Shown here: one piece after another, positions 44,843 through 53,551 of the stretch | How positions within the stretch are numbered: position 1 is the first letter of the stretch | Layout: each line of letters begins with the position of its first letter | NCBI RefSeq assembly: GCF_000166415.1 | Contig: NC_014654.1 | Span: 186,001-250,000, forward strand | Direction of reading: 5' to 3' | DNA length: 64,000 bases | Origin: Halanaerobium hydrogeniformans | GTDB taxonomy: Bacteria; Bacillota; Halanaerobiia; Halanaerobiales; Halanaerobiaceae | Position numbers and translations under genes: made by a program | The notes under the pieces: generated by a model | What the model was told of the DNA's origin: nothing | What the model saw: only the letters and a program-made list of their open reading frames with translations | The model's database searches: none

Positions 44843-45793
44843 ATGTTCGATGATCTTTATTCGAAGTGTCCCTATCCTTTAGATTTATTTTTAGAAAAAA
44901 TTAGTTCTTATCTTCTGGTTAATTTTGATGAGGACTTATATATCAGGGGCTGTAATGAAAAATTTTTAAAAACGGTAAATATGGATAAGCAGGAGATAAA
45001 AAACAAAAAAATGGATGATATCTTTAGAGCTTCCAGCCTAAAAACTCTCGATTTTGATTCAAAAAGGAGCTATCAGAAGGTCAATCTCTGTTTTGAAGAA
45101 GATGTTATAATCGACAGGCTCTATAATCAGTATAATTCATACTTTTTTATTTTAGCAGATGGCTATTATTTGATAGCCAAAGAAAACGCTCCCGATCAGG
45201 GTGAGATAATAAATAAGATCAGTCGTTTAAATAATGAGCTGGCAAATAAGACCAGAGAATTGAGCAGGAAGAACGTTAAATTAGAGAAGGCAAATCAAAA
45301 AATAGAGGAATTACTAAAAACCGATAAGTTGACCGGTTTGAGCAACCGGAGACATTTTATGGAATACTTCGAAAAGATGATAGCCAATGCCAAAAGACAC
45401 TCACTTTCACTTTCGCTGGTGATGTGTGATCTGGACCATTTTAAAAAGATCAATGACAATTATGGGCATGGTGCAGGTGATAGAGTTTTAGAAGAAGTCG
45501 GTGAATTATTGTTAAATGAAACAAGGCAGGGAGATTTAGCCTCTAGAATAGGTGGAGAGGAATTTACGATCATCTTAAATGGGACTTCACTTAAAGAGGG
45601 AAAAAACTATGCAGAGCGGATCAGAAAAAAAGTCAGTAATTTGGAGTTTGCCGAAATCAATAAAAAAGTAACCATCAGCATGGGGATAACGGAGATACAG
45701 GCAGAAGATAATGCCGAAAGCTTTTTAAAAAGGGCAGATAGGGCTCTCTATAAAGCCAAAAATAATGGCAGAAACAGGGTGGAAACCCTTTAA
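44843..45793 (+). CDS. PAS-like plus GGDEF diguanylate cyclase coupled to the B12 sensor
   Basis: 316-aa protein whose ATG lies 3 nt after the stop of the cobalamin sensor and whose ribosome site GGGAGG is inside that gene, a sign of translational coupling. The N-terminal 120 residues look like a divergent PAS (LVNFDEDLYIRGCNEKFLKTVNMDKQ). A coiled coil follows (about 130-155, KISRLNNELANKTREL), then a GGDEF domain with the active GGEEF variant near 238. The usual RxxD inhibitory site is present as RQGD five residues before it. No membrane helix. The coiled coil between sensor and cyclase is the usual dimer-control element, so the B12 protein may act on it directly (inference). Confidence 0.9.
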   Translation: MFDDLYSKCPYPLDLFLEKISSYLLVNFDEDLYIRGCNEKFLKTVNMDKQEIKNKKMDDIFRASSLKTLDFDSKRSYQKVNLCFEEDVIIDRLYNQYNSYFFILADGYYLIAKENAPDQGEIINKISRLNNELANKTRELSRKNVKLEKANQKIEELLKTDKLTGLSNRRHFMEYFEKMIANAKRHSLSLSLVMCDLDHFKKINDNYGHGAGDRVLEEVGELLLNETRQGDLASRIGGEEFTIILNGTSLKEGKNYAERIRKKVSNLEFAEINKKVTISMGITEIQAEDNAESFLKRADRALYKAKNNGRNRVETL

Positions 45794-46441
45794 ATAAAAT
45801 ATTGAATAGAGTCGATTAAAAAGGAAACCCCAAAATATATTAAAAACAGAGAAAAAACTATTATCAATTTATGATAGATGCTGTCATTTAAAAATTTTCT
45901 TCCCTTTGAGATAAAAAAGGCGATCAGGGCATACCAGGCAAAATCGGCAGAAATATGGCCCATAAAAAAGGAAGCAGTAGCCGTATTTCCGTACTGGGAT
46001 GCATTTGCCAGATAGGTCATTCCGATCGTTGCCCACCAGATCGTCCAGTATGGATTGGCGATGCTGATCAGTGCCCCTGGCAGGATCAAAGCTCTTAATT
46101 TTTCTTCCCCGTCTGAGTCTTTTTCTAAAGCTTTTTCGAATGATATCTTTTTACTTAGGGCAGATTTTATCATATCAGCTGCCATCAGGATTAAAACTAA
46201 CCCCCCGACTATTTTGATTACAGCAGCAAATAGTGGGCTGGCAAAAAGGTCTATTCATCTCGGAAAGAAGCAGTACAACCAGAATAAGCTCCAGGATGGC
46301 ATGGCCGGTGATGATCAGTGGACCAGCTATAAAGCCTTTTTGTAGACTGCCGTTGATCACATAGGTTAAAAGCGGACCCGGCATCATGGCTCCAGAAAGC
46401 CCTATTATAAATGAGGAAAAAGCAAGTTCTAATTCAACCAT
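45790..46441 (-). pseudogene. LysE/RhtB-family exporter gene, frameshifted
   Basis: Minus-strand gene for an amino-acid or small-molecule exporter. ATG 46441 opens MVELELAFSSFIIGLSGAMMPGPLLTYV, with the family's GAMMPGP motif in the first helix, but the frame turns into unrelated residues after LLLSEMNRPF near 46250. From there the +1 frame continues as LFASPLFAAVIKIVGG and MAADMIKSAL to the normal C-terminus ending at 45790. One extra C near 46243 would explain it. Both halves keep good membrane segments, so the lesion is recent or a sequencing error. Its tail overlaps the GGDEF gene by 4 bp. Confidence 0.8.
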
Positions 46442-46608
46442 TATCTTCAGCTCCAGAGTAATTTTTTTTGCATAATTTGAACACTTTTATTTATTGTACA
46501 ACGAAGAATTGATTTCGTCAAAAAAATAGTGAAAATTTTAAGCAGGAATATTAAAGCTAACATATAAAGTATAATACAGCATTAATATATTTGAGGAGGA
46601 GAGCAGTT

Positions 46609-49600
46609 ATGCCAAAACGAGAAGATATTAAGAAGGTGTTAATAATTGGGTCAGGCCCAATTGTTATAGGACAGGCCTGTGAATTCGATTATTCAGGTAC
46701 ACAAGCATGTAAAGCATTGATGGAAGAAGGATATGAGATAGTCTTGGTTAATTCGAATCCGGCAACTATTATGACAGACCCGGAGATGGCAGATAGAACA
46801 TATATTGAACCGTTGAATGTAAGCAGTTTAGAGAGGATAATAGAAAAGGAAAAACCAGATGCCCTACTTTCTAATCTGGGTGGACAGACAGCTTTAAACC
46901 TATCATCAGAACTTTATGAAGCAGGAATACTGGAAGAACACGGTGTGGAAATCATCGGTATTCAACCAGAAGCGATCAAAAGGGGAGAAGATAGAATTTC
47001 CTTTAAAGAGGAGATGGAAAAACTGGATGTTCCCATGCCCCGCAGTCTTCCTGCCTATTCTGTAGATGAGGCCGAAAAAATAGCCCATGATCTCGGTTAC
47101 CCGGTTGTGGTTAGACCTGCCTATACGATGGGTGGAACCGGTGGTGGACTTGTCTATAATGTAGAAGAACTGAGAAATATAGCTGAAAATGGACTTGCAG
47201 CCAGCATGATCAATCAGGTTCTGATCGAAGAGGCGGTAATCGGCTGGCAGGAATTAGAATTAGAGCTGGTTAGGGATGATAATGGCAAAAAAATATCGAT
47301 CTGTTTTATAGAAAATGTAGATCCGATGGGTGTACATACAGGTGACAGTTTTTGTGTAGCTCCGATGCTGACGGTTTCTCAGGATGTACAGGATAGAATA
47401 GAAGAATACAGTTACAAAATAGCAGATGCTATTGGAGTAATCGGTGGAGCTAACTTTCAGTTCGGATATAATCCGGAAGAAGACAGGATGGTTGTAATCG
47501 AGATGAACCCCAGGACCTCGAGATCTTCGGCTCTAGCTTCAAAAGCAACCGGTTTTCCTATTGCCAGGATTTCTACCAAACTTTCGGTAGGTATCACCCT
47601 GGACGAACTTCCCTACTGGAAAGAGGGAACCCTTGATAAATATGAACCAAGTGGAGATTATGTAGTTGTTAAATATGCCCGCTGGTCTTTTGAGAAATTC
47701 CCAGGTGCAGAAGATAAGCTGGGAACCCAGATGAAAGCTGTAGGTGAAGCGATGAGCATCGGTAAGAACTTTGCTGAAGCCATGCAGAAAGCAATCCGTT
47801 CTCTGGAAATAGGGAGATATGGGTTGGGTAATGTAGCTGAGCTGCAGAACTTGAGTACCGAAGAGATAAAAGAAAGATTGCGTACTCCTTCCAGTGAAAG
47901 ATTCTTCTTGATCTATCAGGGAATGCTGAAGGGAATTACCATTGATGAGATCTATGAGATCACCTATGTTGATAGATGGTTTTTAACTGAGATGAAAAAA
48001 CTTGTTGAGCTGGAAAAAGAAATCAGAGAATATACAGGAGAAAAACTTCCCGAAAAACTTTTAATAAAGGCAAAAGAAAATGGTTTTTCAGATAGATATA
48101 TAGCCGAGATAACCCAGGCTGAAGAAGTAGAACTTAGAAATGAGCGGCTTAAAGCCGGCAAAAAAGGCAACTTTGATATCGTTCCCGTAAGTGGAGCAGA
48201 TGGAGAATATTATTACTCCTCATATAATATGGAAGCTAGCCCGGTTGGTTCTACAGATAACAAAAAGGTAATGATCCTCGGTGGTGGGCCAAACAGGATC
48301 GGCCAGGGAATAGAATTCGACTATGCCTGTGTTCACGCAGCCTTTACCTTAGATGATCTTGGCTACGAATCGGTTATGGTCAACTGTAATCCTGAAACTG
48401 TTTCAACCGATTATGATATTTCAAATAAACTATATTTTGAACCTTTAACCACAGAAGATGTATTGAGAATTTACGAAAAAGAACAACCGGATGGGATGAT
48501 AGTTCAGTTTGGGGGTCAGACACCGCTGAATATCGCCGCAGAATTAGAAGAGGCTGGTGTCAATATTCTGGGAACCTCACCGGCAAGCATCGATTTTGCT
48601 GAAAACAGAGAAGAGTTCAGAGCTTTAATGAATAAATTAGATATTCCCCAACCAGAAAGCGATATTGCAAAATCTGTTGAAGAAGCATATGCAATTGCGG
48701 AAAGTATTGGCTATCCGCTGATGCTGAGGCCTTCTTATGTACTTGGTGGTAGGGGAATGGAGATCGTCTATGATGAAAAAAGTCTGACTAAATATATCAA
48801 TACTGCAGTAGCAGAAGTATCAGCAGAACACCCTATCTTGATCGATAAATTTTTAGAAGATGCCTTAGAAGCAGAAGTTGATGCTCTAACAGATGGTAAA
48901 GAGACATTTGTTGCAGCAGTGATGGAACATATAGAAGAAGCCGGTATCCACTCCGGTGATAGTGCCTGTGCGATTCCTTCTATTAATATTACAGATGAGC
49001 AGCTGGAGACCATTAAGGACTATAGTGCCAAAATAGCCGAGGGATTAGATGTGGTCGGTCTGATGAACATCCAGTTTGCCATTTATGAAGGAAAAGTATA
49101 TATTATCGAGGCAAACCCAAGGGCATCCAGAACGGTACCCCTGGTGAGTAAGGTGACAGGAATTAATATGGCCCGTCTGGCAACCAGGTTGATGTTAGGA
49201 GAACCACTTGCAAATCTGAATCTTAAAGACAAAATAATACCCTATACAGGTGTTAAAGAGGCGGTATTCCCCTTTGATAAGTTCGATAATATTGATCCTG
49301 TCTTAGGACCGGAGATGAAGGCAACCGGTGAGGTAATGGGTATCGCGGAGAGTTATTCCCATGCTTTTTACAAGGCTCAGACGGCAGCAGGTTTAGAACT
49401 ACCGCTTTCAGGTAAGGTATTAATTACCGTCAATGACAATGATAAGCCGAAAATAATATCTACTGCTAGAAAACTCGTAGAGCTGGGTTTTGAGATAAAA
49501 GCAACTCAGGGAACCCATCAGTTCTTAAAAGGCAGTGGTATAGAAAGCAGTGTAATCAACAAATTGAACAAGGGCAGACCAAATATTATCGATGCCATTA

Positions 49601-49815
49601 AAAATGGCGATCTGCAGCTGATCATTAATACCCCGATCGGTAAAGAGGGTATAGAAGATGACAGCTATATTCGTTCTGGAGCTATTAAGTATAAGATACC
49701 ATATATCACGACAACCACAGCTGCTAAAGCAAGTGTTGATGGTATAGAAGCAGCAATCAAAAGTGATTACAAAATTAAAGCAATTCAGGATTATCACAAA
49801 CTGCTTAAAGAATAG
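46609..49815 (+). CDS. carB: Carbamoyl-phosphate synthase large subunit
   Basis: Makes carbamoyl phosphate from bicarbonate, two ATP and ammonia delivered by CarA, for arginine and pyrimidines. ATG 46609 behind GGAGGAG. The 1068-aa protein has the two ATP-grasp halves in tandem: KKVLIIGSGPIVIGQACEFDYSG at the N-terminus and KKVMILGGGPNRIGQGIEFDYA near 550, with EMNPRTSRSSALASKATGFPIA and EANPRASRTVPLVSKVTG at the ends of each half. The C-terminal MGS-like allosteric domain is present (VLITVNDNDKPKI to the end). The unusual point is that carA is not adjacent: upstream is a minus-strand gene and downstream a terminator. No pyrimidine or arginine genes are in the window. Confidence 0.96.
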   Translation: MPKREDIKKVLIIGSGPIVIGQACEFDYSGTQACKALMEEGYEIVLVNSNPATIMTDPEMADRTYIEPLNVSSLERIIEKEKPDALLSNLGGQTALNLSSELYEAGILEEHGVEIIGIQPEAIKRGEDRISFKEEMEKLDVPMPRSLPAYSVDEAEKIAHDLGYPVVVRPAYTMGGTGGGLVYNVEELRNIAENGLAASMINQVLIEEAVIGWQELELELVRDDNGKKISICFIENVDPMGVHTGDSFCVAPMLTVSQDVQDRIEEYSYKIADAIGVIGGANFQFGYNPEEDRMVVIEMNPRTSRSSALASKATGFPIARISTKLSVGITLDELPYWKEGTLDKYEPSGDYVVVKYARWSFEKFPGAEDKLGTQMKAVGEAMSIGKNFAEAMQKAIRSLEIGRYGLGNVAELQNLSTEEIKERLRTPSSERFFLIYQGMLKGITIDEIYEITYVDRWFLTEMKKLVELEKEIREYTGEKLPEKLLIKAKENGFSDRYIAEITQAEEVELRNERLKAGKKGNFDIVPVSGADGEYYYSSYNMEASPVGSTDNKKVMILGGGPNRIGQGIEFDYACVHAAFTLDDLGYESVMVNCNPETVSTDYDISNKLYFEPLTTEDVLRIYEKEQPDGMIVQFGGQTPLNIAAELEEAGVNILGTSPASIDFAENREEFRALMNKLDIPQPESDIAKSVEEAYAIAESIGYPLMLRPSYVLGGRGMEIVYDEKSLTKYINTAVAEVSAEHPILIDKFLEDALEAEVDALTDGKETFVAAVMEHIEEAGIHSGDSACAIPSINITDEQLETIKDYSAKIAEGLDVVGLMNIQFAIYEGKVYIIEANPRASRTVPLVSKVTGINMARLATRLMLGEPLANLNLKDKIIPYTGVKEAVFPFDKFDNIDPVLGPEMKATGEVMGIAESYSHAFYKAQTAAGLELPLSGKVLITVNDNDKPKIISTARKLVELGFEIKATQGTHQFLKGSGIESSVINKLNKGRPNIIDAIKNGDLQLIINTPIGKEGIEDDSYIRSGAIKYKIPYITTTTAAKASVDGIEAAIKSDYKIKAIQDYHKLLKE

Positions 49816-49865
49816 TTGATAAAAAAATATAACAATTGAATAAAGTAATAGAGTAGTGAATATAA

Positions 49866-49896
49866 AAATGCCCCTTAATAGGGGCATTTATTTTTT
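49866..49896 (+). terminator. Rho-independent terminator after carB
   Basis: AAATGCCCC / GGGGCATTT perfect stem with loop TTAATA, followed by a T-rich run ATTTTTT. Confidence 0.9.
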
Positions 49897-49923
49897 CTCA
49901 GCAATAATTTAATTAAAATTAGA

Positions 49924-50212
49924 CAAAAAATAACAAGGTTCTGACGAATCTTCTTCGATTTCCTGTTTGTAGTTTGTTTTTTTACTCTTCTTATTTTTTC
50001 TTTTTCTTTTTGATTTAGCCCTCCATTACTAATTTTGATTTCCTTAAAGTTTATTATTAAAGAAGGCTATCCCTTAATAATTACTTTTTGGTCTTCTCTG
50101 TTAGTAATTTCTTCGGCTTTGATCTTACTAAATCGCCAGGAAATTTACTTAAATAAGAATTTCAAAATACTACTTGCAAACATTCAATCTTAGGACTTCC
50201 TCAGAACCTTGT
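49924..50212 (-). ncRNA. Candidate structured non-coding RNA, copy 1
   Basis: A roughly 285-nt minus-strand transcript is predicted. It starts 7 nt after a TATAAT box (50219-50224) with ACAAGGUUCUGA and ends with the exact complement UCAGAACCUUGU followed by UAUUUUUU, so the two ends form a closing stem and terminator. Inside that, UGUUU-GUAGU near the 5' end can pair with ACUAC-AAACA near the 3' end. A local UUAUUAA/UUAAUAA hairpin is also possible. A second copy lies at 52969-53260. The ends (about 105 and 70 nt) are nearly identical between copies while the middle has diverged, yet total length is kept (280 and 283 nt between stem ends). No open frame of note. It matches no RNA family I recognise. 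Confidence 0.6.
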
Positions 50213-50218
50213 ATAAGT

Positions 50219-50247
50219 ATTATATGCTTAAAGTGATAGAAAAGCAA
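50219..50247 (-). promoter_or_regulatory. Promoter of ncRNA copy 1
   Basis: On the minus strand, TTGCTT (50242-50247), 17-bp spacer and TATAAT (50219-50224). Both boxes and the spacer length are conserved at copy 2 although the spacer sequence differs. Confidence 0.6.
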
Positions 50248-50471
50248 AACCCTTCAGCAACCATTATTGTTGATTAAAGTCTATTAGAATCAATTAAAAA
50301 ACAGATACTCCTAATATTATAAATTTTCAGAATTTAACAAATTATATTACGATGAGCTTTTTTTGTTCTAGAAAAAATAATTTTCTTGCAGGATAATAAA
50401 AATATTACTTGAATTATAATTATTAAGCATAGATGGTAATTTTAGTTAAAAATATAATAGTGGTGATAAAA
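50248..50471 (+). other. Leader between ncRNA copy 1 and the PAS-GGDEF gene
   Basis: AT-rich non-coding stretch. It has patchy similarity to 53296-53551 in front of the next GGDEF gene (for example AATATTAT-x-AA-x-TTTTCAGAA), suggesting that the whole ncRNA-leader-gene unit was duplicated. No clear promoter for the + strand gene was recognised; TATAAT-like boxes occur at 50415. Confidence 0.35.
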
Positions 50472-52961
50472 ATGGATAAAATTAAGTCATACAGCAAAAT
50501 ATTCGATAAGTTGAAATTAGGGCTCGCTGTACTTGACCAGGAGGGCAATTTTCTTTTCATAAACAAAACTGCAGTCGAGATAATAGGTTACAGCAAAAAA
50601 GAACTAGGTCATATAGAAGAGTGGCTTGAACTTGCCTATCCAGATGAGAAAATAAGAAGCAGAACCAGTCAGAGATTCTATAGAGAGATAGAATCGGGTG
50701 TTTACAGCAACCTGACCAAAATTAGATGTAAGAACGATCAGGAGAAATATGTAGAATTGAGAGTTAATCAACTAGAAGATGGTCTTCTTTTAGTAAATCT
50801 GCTTGATAGAACTGAAAACCATAATTTAAACAAAAAATTAGCAGATAAGACTAAGTACTTAAATAAAATAGTTTCTAATATACCTGAAGTAATAATTTTA
50901 CTTGATGAAAAGCAGAGGTTTTTAGATATTTGGTCAGGTTTAGAAAAAGAATTGTACAGAAAAAAAGATGAGATTATCGGTAAGCAGATATCAGAAATAT
51001 TCTCGGGTGAGCTACTTAAAAAGCTGCGGGATAATTTAAAACTGGCAGAACAAACAAATCAAGTGCAAAATTTTGAATATCAGTTGGAGATGGAAGAAGG
51101 TCTGGAAGATTATGCCGGCAGATTGCTTAAAATTGAAAAAACAAAAGGAAATGAATTTTTACTTGTCAGCAGGAATATCACCCACAGGGTTAAAAAAGAA
51201 AAAGAATTAGCCGAAATTAAAGAAAGGCTCGAGTTGGCTGTAGATGCTGCTAACCTGGGTATTTGGGACTGGAATTTAAAAAGCGATCAGATTAAAAACA
51301 ATGACAATTTTAAAGAAATGGTCGGCCTGGAAGCAGAAAAAATAGCTAAAGAAGATTTTTCTTTTGCAGACTGGGAGTCTTTAGTCCATCCTGATGACAG
51401 GGAAAAGGTTAAGTATTTAATTGCTGAACATCTTCAGGGTAAAACGGATTTCTATCAAAGTGAACACAGGATTAAAACTGTTTCTGGTAAGTGGAAGTGG
51501 ATTAAAGATCGAGCCAGGGTAAGTGAGTGGGATGCCGAGGGTAACCCGGTACGTATGGTAGGGATCGATATAGATATCGATAAGCGCAAAAGAGAAGAGC
51601 AAGAAAACATTTATTTAAGTGCAGCCATGAAAAATATTTCTGATGCTGTTTTCCTACAGAATAAAGATTTTGAGATAATTTTTATGAACAAAAAGGCCGA
51701 AGAATTATCAGGCTATAGTTTAGAAGAACTTAAAAACAAAACGGCTATACAGCTTATAGCAGGTGAAAATGCAGCTGAGATCCAGCAGAAAATCCAGCAA
51801 AAAGTTGCTAAAGGTGAGCTGTATTCAGGTGAACTAAAAAACAAAAGAAAAGATGGGAGTACCTTTGATGGCGAATTAAAAATTACTCCAATCTGCACCA
51901 AAAACTCAAAATGTAATTATGTAAGTATCTTAAGGGATATCTCAGCCAGAAAAATGCGGATAAAAAAGCTTAAATTTCAATATCGATTGGAAAATTTAAT
52001 TTCTAAAATTTCAACTAAATTTGTAGGAGCTGATCAACAAAGTTTAAAAGAGGCTTTAAACTACAGCCTGGAAAAGTTAAGCTTATTTTTAGCTGCTGAT
52101 CGAAGCTATATCTATAGATTTGAAGATTTCAGCACAAATATTTCTAAGTTGGGAGAATGGAGACAAAAGCAAACAATAGCTCAGTTAGAAAAAAGAAAGG
52201 TTGAGCAGCTTTTTACAAGCAGTAATCTGCTTGAAGCAATATTAGATAAAGGCTATTTTTATGTTTCTGAAGTTGAGAAATTATCAAATCGGCGCCAAAA
52301 AAAGTTTTTTCAAGAAGAATCTATCAAATCAAGTATTTATTTAGGGTTATTTGAAGACCAGAAACTATTAGGGTTTATAGCTTTTGATTTTTTAAGGGCA
52401 GAGAAAGATTTAACAGACGGTTATCTTAAAACACTTGATATAGCAGCACCTATTATTTCAAATGCGATAATTAAAAATGAAAAAGAAAGAAAAATTAAGA
52501 ACTTGACTTTCCGGGACAATTTAACCGGACTTTATAATAGAACATTTTTAGCTGAAGAGATAAAGAGACTTGATAGGGAAAGACAGCTGCCGATCAGTGT
52601 TCTGATCTCTGATATCAATGGCTTAAAAGAGGTTAATGATAAATTTGGCCATACTGTTGGTGATAAGTTAATAGTCAAGATGGCAGAAATATTAAAATCG
52701 GTCTTTAGAGAAGAGGATATTATAGCCAGGTGGGGTGGAGATGAGTTTATTATTTTCCTTCCTCGAACAGCAAAATCTGAAGTAGAAAAAATGGCAGAAA
52801 GATTGGAATTAGAACTTAAACGAACCGAGCAGGATGAACTGAGCGTATCAGCAGGGATAGGTACTGCGGTTAAAGAAAACCCAGAAGAAGATATTGATCT
52901 TTTAATCAATAGGGCGGATAAGGCCATGTATGAAGATAAAGCACAAAAGAAGTTAGACTAA
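50472..52961 (+). CDS. PAS-GAF-GGDEF diguanylate cyclase
   Basis: 829-aa soluble cyclase. ATG 50472 behind GTGGTGA; an earlier in-frame ATG has no ribosome site. Four PAS domains are visible (about 5-110, 125-235, 250-380, 390-495), the third with a PAC-type KWKWIKDRARVSEWDAEGNPVRMVGIDID. A GAF domain follows (about 505-665; LFLAADRSYIYRF). GGDEF is intact near 755 (ARWGGDEFIIFL) with REED as the RxxD inhibitory site. Unlike its neighbours it ends after GGDEF, with no HD-GYP, so it should only synthesise c-di-GMP. It is bracketed by the two ncRNA copies; copy 2 ends 8 bp after its stop on the other strand. Confidence 0.92.
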   Translation: MDKIKSYSKIFDKLKLGLAVLDQEGNFLFINKTAVEIIGYSKKELGHIEEWLELAYPDEKIRSRTSQRFYREIESGVYSNLTKIRCKNDQEKYVELRVNQLEDGLLLVNLLDRTENHNLNKKLADKTKYLNKIVSNIPEVIILLDEKQRFLDIWSGLEKELYRKKDEIIGKQISEIFSGELLKKLRDNLKLAEQTNQVQNFEYQLEMEEGLEDYAGRLLKIEKTKGNEFLLVSRNITHRVKKEKELAEIKERLELAVDAANLGIWDWNLKSDQIKNNDNFKEMVGLEAEKIAKEDFSFADWESLVHPDDREKVKYLIAEHLQGKTDFYQSEHRIKTVSGKWKWIKDRARVSEWDAEGNPVRMVGIDIDIDKRKREEQENIYLSAAMKNISDAVFLQNKDFEIIFMNKKAEELSGYSLEELKNKTAIQLIAGENAAEIQQKIQQKVAKGELYSGELKNKRKDGSTFDGELKITPICTKNSKCNYVSILRDISARKMRIKKLKFQYRLENLISKISTKFVGADQQSLKEALNYSLEKLSLFLAADRSYIYRFEDFSTNISKLGEWRQKQTIAQLEKRKVEQLFTSSNLLEAILDKGYFYVSEVEKLSNRRQKKFFQEESIKSSIYLGLFEDQKLLGFIAFDFLRAEKDLTDGYLKTLDIAAPIISNAIIKNEKERKIKNLTFRDNLTGLYNRTFLAEEIKRLDRERQLPISVLISDINGLKEVNDKFGHTVGDKLIVKMAEILKSVFREEDIIARWGGDEFIIFLPRTAKSEVEKMAERLELELKRTEQDELSVSAGIGTAVKENPEEDIDLLINRADKAMYEDKAQKKLD

Positions 52962-52968
52962 AAAAAAC

Positions 52969-53260
52969 AAAAAAATAACAAGGTTCTGACGAATCTTCTT
53001 CGATTTCCTGTTTGTAGTTTGTTTTTTTACTCTTCTTATTTTTTCTTTTTGTTTTTGATTTAGTCCTCCATTACTATCTTTAACTTCCTCAAAGATTATT
53101 ATTAAAGAAGACTATTCCCTAATAATATCTTTTCAGTTATCTTAAATAGTAACTTCACTGGTTTTAAGCTTGCGCCTAAATCTCAAACAAACTTACTCGA
53201 ATAAGAATTTCAAAATACTACTTACAAACATTTAATCTTAGGAGTTCCTCAGAACCTTGT
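52969..53260 (-). ncRNA. Candidate structured non-coding RNA, copy 2
   Basis: Second copy of the element at 49924-50212 in the same orientation. Transcription should start at 53260 with ACAAGGUUCUGA and end after UCAGAACCUUGU with a long U tract (UAUUUUUUUU). Terminal segments match copy 1 almost base for base. The middle differs, but the long-range UGUUU-GUAGU/ACUAC-AAACA pairing is intact, and the local hairpin is kept with changed bases (AUUAUUA/UAAUAAU in place of UUAUUAA/UUAAUAA). That pattern favours a selected RNA structure over a passive repeat. The 3' end faces the end of the PAS-GGDEF gene, so it could also act as that gene's terminator region. Confidence 0.6.
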
Positions 53261-53266
53261 ATAAGT

Positions 53267-53295
53267 ATTATATGCTTCTTAAATAGAAAAAGCAA
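53267..53295 (-). promoter_or_regulatory. Promoter of ncRNA copy 2
   Basis: Minus strand TTGCTT (53290-53295), 17-bp spacer, TATAAT (53267-53272), then 6 nt to the predicted start, exactly as in copy 1. Confidence 0.6.
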
Positions 53296-53551
53296 AGCCA
53301 TTCAGGGGTCAAAATAAGTTATCATGGCTATTTAAGTCTTTATATGTCGATATTACTTTAAATATTATCAACTTTCAGAAAATTAAGTTATATATTGTGA
53401 AGAAAAACTTAAAGGGAATTCTTTTTTTATCTGTGAGTATCTGATATAATAAATTCAAAGTATAACAATAATTTCTAAAACTTTAAATTAACTCTAATTC
53501 TTAAACGATAAATGTTAAGTATTATAATCGGAAGCTAGAGGAGGAATAATC
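53296..53551 (+). other. Leader between ncRNA copy 2 and the PAS-GGDEF-HD-GYP gene
   Basis: AT-rich non-coding stretch with patchy similarity to 50248-50471. A weak sigma-28-like pair, TAAA at 53484 and AACGATAA at 53504 with a 16-bp spacer, lies 40 bp before the gene start. Nothing else was recognised. Confidence 0.3.

Noticed and set aside
50161-50212. RNase P RNA-like string GAGGAAGTCC at the start of the ncRNA
   Set aside because: The other conserved RNase P segments are missing, the element is too short and it is present twice; copy 2 also breaks the string (GAGGAACTCC).
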